Shown in pieces: positions 9,584 to 16,976 of a DNA stretch of 64,000 nt; within the stretch, counting starts at the first letter, position 1, and each line of letters begins with the position of its first letter. Source of the stretch: Pseudomonas serbica. Lineage in GTDB: Bacteria > Pseudomonadota > Gammaproteobacteria > Pseudomonadales > Pseudomonadaceae. The stretch lies in contig NZ_JAQIYM010000006.1 in assembly GCF_028823535.1 (NCBI RefSeq), positions 124,001-188,000 of the forward strand. Reading direction: 5' to 3'. The notes beneath the pieces are model-generated. The model did no database searches. It saw only the letters and a program-made list of their open reading frames with translations, and was not told the DNA's origin. Both the position numbers and the translations under genes were made by a program.

Positions 9584-10317
9584 TGGCAGGTTGGAGACTG
9601 GAGCCTGATTACTGCGATCTGGCTGACGACTTCGGCAGCCTTGAAGCTGTGTTTGCGTTGCAAGGTGAGCGCCTGACCCGCGATCCGCTGTCGGAGGTCA
9701 TTCGCGTCCAGCGCAATGGCGTCAACTATTACGTCAAGCGCTACGTGGGGGCCGGCAAAGGTTTGCGCCGTTACCTGGGCAAGCCTCGCGTTAAAATGGA
9801 GTGGCAGAACCTCAAGCGCTTTGCCAAGTGGGGCATTCCCACTGCCGAGGTGGTGGCCTGGGGCCTGGAACGTCGCGGTGCGGCCTATGACCGCGGGGCG
9901 ATGATCACTCGCGAACTGCCGAATACAGAAGATCTGTCGGCGCTGGCCGAGCGTCATGATGCGAAGCTGGCGGACCGGGCCTGGGTCGACAATATCAGCC
10001 AGCAACTGGCCAGTTACACCCGGACGATGCATGAACATCACTTTACCCATAATGATCTGAAGTGGCGCAACCTGCTGGTCGACGATCAGGCCCGGTTGTT
10101 CCTGATCGACTGCCCCAACGGTGACTTTTGGCGCGGTTTCTGGCTCAAGTACCGAATCACCAAGGACCTGGCCTGCCTGGACAAAGTCGCCAAGTATCAA
10201 CTGTCGGCTACCCAGCGCCTGCGCTTTTACCTGCAATACCGCCAACGGACCCGGCTCAATGCAGCCGACAAGAAGCGTATCCGGCACGTGGTGAGATTTT
10301 TCGAGGGACGCGAATGA
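9583..10317 (+). CDS. Lipopolysaccharide kinase-family protein (second kinase of the cluster)
   Basis: Seen: 244 residues, starting MAGWRLEPDYCDLADDF. It has a lysine strand NYYVKRYVG, a catalytic loop THNDLKWRNLL with Asp and Asn in place, and a metal-binding LIDCPNGDF. Known: a kinase gene follows waaP at this position in P. aeruginosa and such genes are implicated in core phosphorylation. Inferred: modifies another core heptose position. Overlaps waaP by one base and the next gene by four (ATGA). Exact substrate unknown. Confidence 0.85.
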   Translation: MAGWRLEPDYCDLADDFGSLEAVFALQGERLTRDPLSEVIRVQRNGVNYYVKRYVGAGKGLRRYLGKPRVKMEWQNLKRFAKWGIPTAEVVAWGLERRGAAYDRGAMITRELPNTEDLSALAERHDAKLADRAWVDNISQQLASYTRTMHEHHFTHNDLKWRNLLVDDQARLFLIDCPNGDFWRGFWLKYRITKDLACLDKVAKYQLSATQRLRFYLQYRQRTRLNAADKKRIRHVVRFFEGRE

Positions 10318-11066
10318 CTGATTTCCTGGCCGCTGAAGACCGTGCGCTGCTTGAGCGCCACGATCTCGGCACTTTCGATGCGCTCTGGGCCCGGCAGCTC
10401 GATGCCGTGGACGAACCCAACACCCAACGCGGTGGATGGAGCAGCGTGTTTCGACTGGATCTGGAAGGTCGTGGCTTTTACCTCAAGCGCCAGAGCAACT
10501 ACCAGATGCATACCTTGCATGCGCCATTTGGCGAGCCAAGTTTTGCCCGGGAGTTTCGCAATATCAGCCGCTACGAAAAGCTCGGCATACCGGCGCTCAA
10601 GGCGGTGTTCTTCGGTGAGCGCAAGGTGGAGGGCGAAACCCGGGCGATTCTCCTGACGCGCGCCCTCGACGGCTGGGATGATCTGGACTCACTGTTGCAG
10701 CGCTGGTCGGACCTCGGCGAGGCGCAACAGGTGGCCATTCTGCAAGCTTGCGGGCATCTGGCGCAGCAGCTGCACCGCATGCGCCAGGTGCATGGCTGCT
10801 TCTACCCCAAGCATATTTTCCTGCGGGCAACCGGTGACGGCTATCAGGCTCAACTGATCGACCTGGAAAAGACCCGGCACTTGTTGTTCGGAATGCGTGA
10901 CCGGGTCAAGGACCTGGAGCCATTGCTGCGTCGGGCACCCGAGTGGAGCGAAAGGCAATTGCGAGAGCTGCTGGCCGCCTATCTGGATCAACCCCGGGAC
11001 AGCTCGCTGATCGATACTTGGCTGGTGCGCCTGACCGCGCGGCGCAGCCATAAGGAGAAGCGCTGA
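10314..11066 (+). CDS. InaA-type kinase-fold protein, catalytic Asp not evident
   Basis: Seen: 250 residues from ATG (MTDFLAAEDRALLERH), overlapping the previous stop by ATGA; a longer upstream frame lies inside the previous gene and is rejected. The lysine strand FYLKRQSNYQ is present and the metal-site LIDLEKTRHL is recognisable. The catalytic loop reads VHGCFYPKHIF, with no Asp where HRD or HGD is expected. Known: InaA/WaaP-like proteins act on LPS. Inferred: either uses a different base or is a pseudokinase that supports the neighbouring kinases. Ends in a one-base overlap with the next gene. Confidence 0.82.
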   Translation: MTDFLAAEDRALLERHDLGTFDALWARQLDAVDEPNTQRGGWSSVFRLDLEGRGFYLKRQSNYQMHTLHAPFGEPSFAREFRNISRYEKLGIPALKAVFFGERKVEGETRAILLTRALDGWDDLDSLLQRWSDLGEAQQVAILQACGHLAQQLHRMRQVHGCFYPKHIFLRATGDGYQAQLIDLEKTRHLLFGMRDRVKDLEPLLRRAPEWSERQLRELLAAYLDQPRDSSLIDTWLVRLTARRSHKEKR

Positions 11067-12517
11067 TGCGTTTGTCCGAACTGAAAAATGCTGGCCGTCA
11101 CCCGGGCCTGCCGTTAAGTCTTTCGCTGGCCGATGCGGCCGGGCCGGCGCAGTTACAGTTGCTGACCCTGTTGCGGGTTTTGCCCGGACAGCGTTATGTC
11201 GGTGCGGGTGTATGGCGCGGCCGACCGGTGCTGGCCAAGTTGCTGGTGGGCAGCAAGGCGGCGCGACATTTCCAGCGCGAGCTGGACGGTGTGCGGCTGC
11301 TGGCTGCCCAAGGCCTGACCACGCCGCTGCTGTTGGCTGACGGCCTGAAAGACGGCGAGGGTGGTTGGCTGCTGTTTGAGTTCCTTGAAGGTGCCCAAAG
11401 CCTCGGTGATGCCTGGCAGCAGGTGGAAGACCTGCCGGTGCTGGCCGATGAGCAATCAGCCGTTCTGGCGCAAGCCTTGGGTGCGATCGGTCAAATGCAC
11501 CGCAAAGGCTTGTGGCAGGAAGACCTGCACCTGGACAACCTGCTGCGCCAGGGCAATCGGTTGTATTTGATCGATGGCGCCGGGATCTGCAGCGAAACCG
11601 CGGGTCAGCCACTCTCTCGGCAGAAAGTCCTGGAAAACCTCGGGGTATTTTTCGCCCAGTTACCCAAGTCGCTGGAGCCGTTCACCGAGGAGTTGCTGGT
11701 GTACTACCTGCTGAGCAACGGCGAGCATGCCCTGCCCATGGAGGCGTTGCAGAAGCAGGTCGACAAGGTTCGCAGTTGGCGCCTCAAGGATTTTCTGATC
11801 AAGGTCGGTCGTGAATGTACGTTGTTCAGCGTCCAGCGCGGAGCGTTCGGCTTGCGCGCGATTCGTCGCGAGGAAGAAGCGGCGATGCTGCCGGTACTGG
11901 CCCGGGCCGATGCCTTGCTGGATCAGGGTTACCTGTACAAGACCGGCGGCGCGGCGAGCGTCGGCAAGGTCGAAGTGGACGGTCGTGCGCTGGTGATCAA
12001 ACGCTACAACATCAAGGGTTTCGCCCACTGGCTCAAGCGTTTCTGGCGCCCGAGCCGTGCCTGGCACTCCTGGCGCGAAGGTAACCGCCTGGCCTTTCTC
12101 GGCATCGCCACGCCCAAGCCCCTGGCGGTGCTGGAGAAACGTTTTCTCTGGTTGCGCAGCCGTGCCTATCTGATCACCGAGCATCTGTCGGGCCCGGACA
12201 TCATCGAGCGTTTCGCACCGTACATGGATAGTGGCGATGCGCCGGAAGCCGAGTTGCAGGCGCTGGATCACCTGTTCGCCGAATTGATTCGAGAACGAAT
12301 CAGCCATGGCGACTTCAAGGGCCACAACCTGTTCTGGCAGCAGGATCGCTGGGCGCTGATCGATCTGGATTCGATGTGCCAGCACCACTCGCTCCAAAGC
12401 TTCGCCCCGGCGTATGCGCGGGATCGGGCGCGGTTCATGCGCAACTGGCCTGAGAGTAGTGCGCTTTATCAGGTCATCGATCAGCGTCTTCCGAAAGATA
12501 TCTCCAGCGCAGTCTGA
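11066..12517 (+). CDS. Tandem (double) kinase-domain LPS protein
   Basis: Seen: 483 residues containing two kinase-like cores. The first has the catalytic loop WQEDLHLDNLL followed by LIDGAGI (about residues 155-175). The second has a lysine strand LVIKRYNIK (about 310), ISHGDFKGHNLF (about 412) and LIDLDSM. Both catalytic Asp and Asn pairs are kept. Known: PA5006 at the corresponding place in P. aeruginosa is an LPS-cluster kinase-like gene. Inferred: a fused pair acting on the core. Last gene of the tight waaF-to-kinase run; a perfect REP palindrome follows 2 bases after the stop. Confidence 0.83.
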   Translation: MRLSELKNAGRHPGLPLSLSLADAAGPAQLQLLTLLRVLPGQRYVGAGVWRGRPVLAKLLVGSKAARHFQRELDGVRLLAAQGLTTPLLLADGLKDGEGGWLLFEFLEGAQSLGDAWQQVEDLPVLADEQSAVLAQALGAIGQMHRKGLWQEDLHLDNLLRQGNRLYLIDGAGICSETAGQPLSRQKVLENLGVFFAQLPKSLEPFTEELLVYYLLSNGEHALPMEALQKQVDKVRSWRLKDFLIKVGRECTLFSVQRGAFGLRAIRREEEAAMLPVLARADALLDQGYLYKTGGAASVGKVEVDGRALVIKRYNIKGFAHWLKRFWRPSRAWHSWREGNRLAFLGIATPKPLAVLEKRFLWLRSRAYLITEHLSGPDIIERFAPYMDSGDAPEAELQALDHLFAELIRERISHGDFKGHNLFWQQDRWALIDLDSMCQHHSLQSFAPAYARDRARFMRNWPESSALYQVIDQRLPKDISSAV

Positions 12518-12519
12518 AT

Positions 12520-12578
12520 CTCTTCGCGAGCAAGCCCGCTCCCACATCCAATGTGGGAGCGGGCTTGCTCGCGAAGAG
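12520..12578. repeat. Head-to-head REP palindrome, 28-bp perfect arms
   Basis: Seen: arms 12520-12547 and 12551-12578 are perfect complements with a CCA loop. Each arm is the GTGGGAGCGGGCTTGCTCGC REP sequence. Known: such elements behave as mRNA 3' stabilisers or terminators. It closes the first waa transcription unit and separates it from the small lipoprotein gene. Confidence 0.88.
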
Positions 12579-12709
12579 GTCGGAACAGCCGCCCGAGATT
12601 AGGGGGACAAGTTCTTGTGAACGGTCCTACACGATCTTGGGAAGCCATGAACTGTGGCCCGAATGACCACGATGCTAATTTGCCTGACGTTCACGGAGGG
12701 CAAACTCAG

Positions 12710-13042
12710 ATGATCAAGACGGCAGTCGCATCAGGTGTCATTTCATTGGCTTTGACGGGGTGCGGGACCGCCGTAACGGTCTTGCAGGATGATGCCGACG
12801 CGGCCCAGGCGCTTCGGCGTCACAAAACCTACTGTCAGTCCATCCCGCGGGTCTACAGCGGCCTGGCTTACGATTTTTGCGTATTGAATGCGCCTCCCGA
12901 TCCAACGGGTATCCTCGTTCCACTGGTTTTGATCGACCTGGCGCTGTCTGGCACGCTGGATACCGTTGTCTTGCCCTACACCCTTTACAGGCAGGGCGTA
13001 GACGGCAATATCCAGATCTACTGGCGGCCCGCGCGCGGATAA
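12710..13042 (+). CDS. YceK/YidQ-type small lipoprotein
   Basis: Seen: 110 residues from ATG after a strong ribosome site (CACGGAGGG). The signal MIKTAVASGVISLALTGCG ends in a lipobox with Cys18, so the mature protein should be lipid-anchored. The body has Cys42 and Cys57, a motif VYSGLAYDFCVL, and a hydrophobic stretch PTGILVPLVLIDLALSG. Known: this fits the DUF1375/YceK-YidQ family of unknown function. The frame extended upstream to 12551 is REP-derived. It is an isolated gene between a REP palindrome and the next promoter, and may be an insertion in the LPS cluster. Confidence 0.8.
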   Translation: MIKTAVASGVISLALTGCGTAVTVLQDDADAAQALRRHKTYCQSIPRVYSGLAYDFCVLNAPPDPTGILVPLVLIDLALSGTLDTVVLPYTLYRQGVDGNIQIYWRPARG

Positions 13043-13110
13043 CCACGGGCGAGGGGCCTGGCCGAACTCCCTTGGCGCTTCCCGCTAGAGGCTTGCTGCC
13101 GCTTTTAAGC

Positions 13111-13116
13111 TATAAT
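13111..13116 (+). promoter_or_regulatory. Sigma-70 -10 box TATAAT for the carbamoyltransferase unit
   Basis: Seen: a perfect TATAAT followed by a GC-rich CCCGCCC discriminator. No good -35 stands at 16-18 bases upstream; the nearest TTGCTG (13093-13098) leaves only 12 bases. Inferred start near 13122 gives a leader of about 85 bases before the GTG codon. Confidence 0.5.
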
Positions 13117-13165
13117 CCCGCCCTTTAGCTGTCTCTCGCCCGTTGCGAGGGCACATTAATTTTTG

Positions 13166-13180
13166 AGGCGCATTGCGCCT
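13166..13180 (+). other. Leader hairpin AGGCGC-ATT-GCGCCT
   Basis: Seen: a perfect 6-bp stem with a 3-base loop in the 5' leader of the carbamoyltransferase gene, 28 bases before its start codon. A weaker CTCGC/GCGAG stem lies just upstream. No U tract follows, so it is not an ordinary terminator. Confidence 0.35.
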
Positions 13181-13208
13181 GCACGCAGACTAAAGAGGCT
13201 AGACCCCT

Positions 13209-14966
13209 GTGGCATTGACGATTCTTGGCCTGTCCGGCGCCCTTAGCCATGATCCTTCCGCAGCCTTGTATATCGACGGCAAGCTGGTCGCGGCGGCGGA
13301 AGAAGAGCGCTTCGTACGCGATAAACATGCAAAGAACCGCATGCCCTACGAATCGGCGAAATTCTGCCTGGAGCAGGCCGGCATCAAGCCTTCCGACGTT
13401 GACGTGGTAGCGATTCCGTTCGCGCCGATCAGCCTGTTCGGCAAGGCCCGCTGGCAGTATGCCAAGCGTTACTGGTACGCACCGGACCGTGCACTCGACG
13501 CGATCCTGATGGGCAACCGTCGCTACAAGCGCTATCGCAACAAGATCGTCTGGTGCCTCGAGCAACTGGGCTTCGATCCGAAGAAGATCAAGATCGAGCC
13601 GGTCGAACACCACCTGGCCCACGCCTCCAGTGCCTACCACTGCTCCGGTTTCAAAGAGAAAACCGCGATCCTCGGGATCGACGGCAAGGGCGAGTACGCC
13701 ACGACCTTCTTCGGTTATGGCGAAAACGGCAAGATCCACAAGATCAAGGAATTCTTCGATCCGGACTCCCTCGGCGGCCTGTACGGTGCGATCACCGAGT
13801 TCCTCGGTTTCGACATGCTCGACGGTGAGTTCAAGGTCATGGGCATGGCGCCGTACGGCGACGCCAGCAAATACGATTTCTCGCGCCTGGCTTCGTTCGA
13901 AAACGGCGAGTTGGTCATCAACACCGACTACGCCAACGTCATCGGCCTGCGTCGTTACAAAGAGAAGGGCAAGGGTTACTACTTCTCGCCGAAACTGATC
14001 GAGTGGCTGGGTCCCAAGCGCGAAGGCGACATCGCCGACGAACCGTACATCCACTACGCCGCGAGCATCCAGGCGCTGTTCGAAAAAATTGCGCTGCAGA
14101 TGATCGACCACTACCTGGGCGACGTGCTCAAGGAAACCGGCAAACTGGCCTACGCCGGCGGCTGTGCGTTGAACGTCAAGCTGAACCAGAAAATCATCGC
14201 CCGCGACGACGTCAAGGAACTGTTCGTCCAGCCTGCATCCGGCGACGCCGGTACCGCGGTGGGCGCGGCAGCCTATGTGTCCCATGCCCGTGGCGTACCG
14301 GTCGAGAAGATGGAGCACGTCTACCTCGGGCCGTCGTACAGCAACGAAGACGTGATCGCGGCCTGTGCCCGTCACGAGAACAAGCCAACGTGGCGCAAGC
14401 TCGACAACATGCCTGAGCAGATCGCCAGGATCATGGTCGACGGCAACCCGGTGGCCTGGTTCCAGGGCCGCATGGAGTTCGGTCCACGCGCACTGGGTGG
14501 TCGCTCGATCATCGGATGCCCGAGCGTGGCCGGCGTGGCCGATCGCATCAACCACCAGATCAAGTTCCGCGAGCGCTGGAGGCCTTTCTGCCCGTCGATG
14601 CTCGACACCGTGGCGCCACAGATGATCAAGATCGATCACCCGGCTCCGTTCATGACCTTCACCTTCGAAGTGGCGGAAGAGTGGAAAACCCGCGTGCCGG
14701 AAGTCGTCCACGAAGACGGCACCTCTCGCGCCCAGGTACTCAAGCGCGAATACAACCCGCGCTACTACGACATGATGAAGGCGCTGGAGGTGCTTACCGG
14801 CAACGGTGTGTCGTTGAACACCTCGCTCAACCGTCGTGGCGAGCCGATGATCTGCTCGCCGACCGACGCCCTGAACATGTTCTTCGGTTCCGATCTACAG
14901 TATCTGATCATGGAAGACATCCTGGTGGTCAAAGAGGGCGCGGACACCTATGACACGCTCGGCTGA
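13209..14966 (+). CDS. LPS-core carbamoyltransferase (NodU/HypF-like fold)
   Basis: Seen: 585 residues from GTG (MALTILGLSGALSHDPSAAL), with an AGAGG ribosome site about 11 bases upstream. The ASKHA-type N-terminus includes HHLAHASSAYHCSGF and LGIDGKGEYATTFF; the C-terminal carbamoyltransferase part has MEFGPRALGGRSI and LNTSLNRRGEPM. Known: NodU-family enzymes move a carbamoyl group from carbamoyl phosphate; the P. aeruginosa counterpart at this locus (called WapO) carbamoylates heptose II of the core. First gene after its own promoter; the next gene overlaps by 17 bases. Confidence 0.92.
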   Translation: MALTILGLSGALSHDPSAALYIDGKLVAAAEEERFVRDKHAKNRMPYESAKFCLEQAGIKPSDVDVVAIPFAPISLFGKARWQYAKRYWYAPDRALDAILMGNRRYKRYRNKIVWCLEQLGFDPKKIKIEPVEHHLAHASSAYHCSGFKEKTAILGIDGKGEYATTFFGYGENGKIHKIKEFFDPDSLGGLYGAITEFLGFDMLDGEFKVMGMAPYGDASKYDFSRLASFENGELVINTDYANVIGLRRYKEKGKGYYFSPKLIEWLGPKREGDIADEPYIHYAASIQALFEKIALQMIDHYLGDVLKETGKLAYAGGCALNVKLNQKIIARDDVKELFVQPASGDAGTAVGAAAYVSHARGVPVEKMEHVYLGPSYSNEDVIAACARHENKPTWRKLDNMPEQIARIMVDGNPVAWFQGRMEFGPRALGGRSIIGCPSVAGVADRINHQIKFRERWRPFCPSMLDTVAPQMIKIDHPAPFMTFTFEVAEEWKTRVPEVVHEDGTSRAQVLKREYNPRYYDMMKALEVLTGNGVSLNTSLNRRGEPMICSPTDALNMFFGSDLQYLIMEDILVVKEGADTYDTLG

Positions 14967-16080
14967 ACGCCATGTGCTGCAGTTCTGTCACGGCTATGAC
15001 GGGCCGTTCCTGGACTGCGCGCGGCAGTACGCCAGCCTGTTCGCGGGGACCGGTTACCGGGTGACCACGGTGTTCCTGACCGGGGTCGCCGATGCCGAGG
15101 TCGCCGCCGGTTGCGCCAGCGATGAAGTGTTGTTCATGGAGTACAGCTCCAAGGCCATTCGTGGCCTGAAGCTGGGCGCCATCGGCGATCTGCGCAAGAT
15201 CGCCGCTTCGCGCAATTTCAGTTTCTGCATCGCCCATCGCTTCAAGCCGATCTACATCGCCTTGCTCGGCACCTCGTTGCCGGTGATTGGCGTGCACCAC
15301 GCGTTTGACGACTACAAACGCGGGACGCGCAAACTCTTCGCGCATGTTTTCCGCAAGCGCCTGAGCCTGCTCGGGGTGTCCGATGCCGTGCGCGATGACA
15401 TGCGCCAATGCCTGCCGAAGTGGCCGGCGGCGAGGATCCAGACCCTGTACAACCGGATTGATGTACCGGCTTTGCAGGCTAGCCAGGTGTCGGCTCGCGA
15501 GGCACGGGAGACCCTGGGCCTGGCGACGGATGCCTGGATCGTCGGCAACGTCGGTCGCCTGCATCCGGATAAAGACCAAGCCACGTTGCTGGAGGGTTTT
15601 GCCATGGCGCTGCCCGGTTTGCCGGCCAACAGCCAGCTGGTGATTCTCGGTAGCGGTCGTCTGGAGCAGGATCTCAAGGCCCAGGCTCGCGAATTGGGGA
15701 TTGGCAACCGGGTGCTGTTCCTCGGCCAGGTCCCTGAGGCCCGGCGATATTTCAGCGCTTTTGATGTGTTCGCCCTCAGTTCCGATCATGAACCATTCGG
15801 CATGGTGCTGCTCGAAGCCATGGCGGCGGGCGTGCCGTTGCTTGCCACGGCGTGTGGTGGAGCGAAGGAAGTGGTCGAAGGCGTGGGCATCCTGTTCCCG
15901 CTGGGCGATGCCGAGCACCTTGCGCAAGGCCTGCAACACCTGGCCGCCATGGACGAGCAACAACGTCGCCAGTGCGCCGAGCTGATGCTCGAACGCCTGC
16001 GTGAACGCTTCTCCGACCGCGCAGTGCGCGAGGCTTTCTGGCACTTGCCGCACGTAACCGAACTGGCACAGAGGGGCTGA
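14950..16080 (+). CDS. Core glycosyltransferase, GT4 family (WapH-like)
   Basis: Seen: 376 residues, MTRSAERHVLQFCHGYDGPF. GT-B features are VGRLHPDKDQATLLEGF, LILGSGRLEQDL-type strand and SDHEPFGMVLLEAMAAGVPLLAT. Known: the gene after the carbamoyltransferase in P. aeruginosa is a core glycosyltransferase named WapH. Position and family agree, the transferred sugar does not follow from sequence. It overlaps the carbamoyltransferase by 17 bases and the next gene by one base, so the three form one unit. Confidence 0.85.
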   Translation: MTRSAERHVLQFCHGYDGPFLDCARQYASLFAGTGYRVTTVFLTGVADAEVAAGCASDEVLFMEYSSKAIRGLKLGAIGDLRKIAASRNFSFCIAHRFKPIYIALLGTSLPVIGVHHAFDDYKRGTRKLFAHVFRKRLSLLGVSDAVRDDMRQCLPKWPAARIQTLYNRIDVPALQASQVSAREARETLGLATDAWIVGNVGRLHPDKDQATLLEGFAMALPGLPANSQLVILGSGRLEQDLKAQARELGIGNRVLFLGQVPEARRYFSAFDVFALSSDHEPFGMVLLEAMAAGVPLLATACGGAKEVVEGVGILFPLGDAEHLAQGLQHLAAMDEQQRRQCAELMLERLRERFSDRAVREAFWHLPHVTELAQRG

Positions 16081-16976
16081 TGCTCAACCGATTTCAAGGC
16101 TGGCGCGAACGTGGCTGGTCGCTATCCGATGCCCAGACCTATGCCGAGACCTGGCAGCGTTATGGCGGCAGTGTCGCCACTCACCCGCTGGTAGTCGAGC
16201 GCCTGGCGCAGCTGGCCGGCATTCCCGTGCGATACCTGGCCTGGGAGCAGGGCGGCGAAATCAAGGCCGCGATCCCGACCTGGGGGCGAGACCTCGCCTT
16301 GTCCAAGGACGTGCTCAAGCGTAATGGCAAGAAGGGCTTGTTCGACCTTGGCAACGCCGAGATCATCCTGCCGGCTGCAGCCGATGCCCGGGCACCTCTG
16401 CGTCATCGCGGGCGTTACTTGTCGGCGCTCAATGAAAACCGTTTCACCGGTATCAGGCTGCAGGCCGAACAACTGGCCATGGCCCGCACGCCCGAAGAGT
16501 TGTCGAAAAAGTTTCGCTATAACCAGCGCCGCGAACTCAGGTTGCTGGAAGAGGCGGGTGGCGTAGTGCGACCGGTTTCCGAGTTTTCCAGCCAGGAGCT
16601 GGGGGCTATCTATTGCGATTTGTTCCGGCGCCGCTGGGGCTTTGCGGCGACCGGTGCCGAGCGCATGGCCGAAGTCATCGAGTTGTTGCGCGAGTTGCTG
16701 ATCGGCTCGGTGATTTTCCTCAATGATGCACCTATTGCCATTCAACTGGTGTACCGCGTCGAGACGCCGCAATGGATCAGCGTCGAATACATCAATGGCG
16801 GTGTCGACCCCGAAACTCGCGAGTTCAGCCCCGGTAGCGTGCTGAGTTTTCTCAACACCCAAAGCGCCTGGGAGCACGCCAGGGCACAGGACAAGCCTTT
16901 GCGTTTTTCCTTTGGCCGTGCCGACCGGGAATACAAGGACCGCTGGTGCAATCCTGTGCCGGTCTACACCGTATGA
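16080..16976 (+). CDS. mig-14: Mig-14-like GNAT/FemAB-fold protein
   Basis: Seen: 298 residues, MLNRFQGWRERGWSLSDAQ. It has no signal peptide. An acyltransferase-like core includes KKFRYNQRRELRLLEEAGG and a C-terminal FSFGRADREYKDRWCNP. Known: Mig-14 homologues in Salmonella and Pseudomonas promote resistance to cationic antimicrobial peptides, and one lies at this place (PA5003) in PAO1. Inferred: an inner-membrane-associated acyl or aminoacyl transfer step on envelope molecules; substrate unproven. Overlaps both neighbours (TGATG before, ATGA after). Confidence 0.85.
   Translation: MLNRFQGWRERGWSLSDAQTYAETWQRYGGSVATHPLVVERLAQLAGIPVRYLAWEQGGEIKAAIPTWGRDLALSKDVLKRNGKKGLFDLGNAEIILPAAADARAPLRHRGRYLSALNENRFTGIRLQAEQLAMARTPEELSKKFRYNQRRELRLLEEAGGVVRPVSEFSSQELGAIYCDLFRRRWGFAATGAERMAEVIELLRELLIGSVIFLNDAPIAIQLVYRVETPQWISVEYINGGVDPETREFSPGSVLSFLNTQSAWEHARAQDKPLRFSFGRADREYKDRWCNPVPVYTV

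Noticed and set aside
12520..12578. CRISPR-like repeat
   Set aside because: The palindromes are scattered single or paired REP elements, not regularly spaced repeats with unique spacers. No CRISPR array or cas gene was found.
12551..12709. N-terminal extension of the YceK-like lipoprotein
   Set aside because: The extension translates the REP palindrome and would remove the signal peptide from the N-terminus; the ATG at 12710 has a strong ribosome site.
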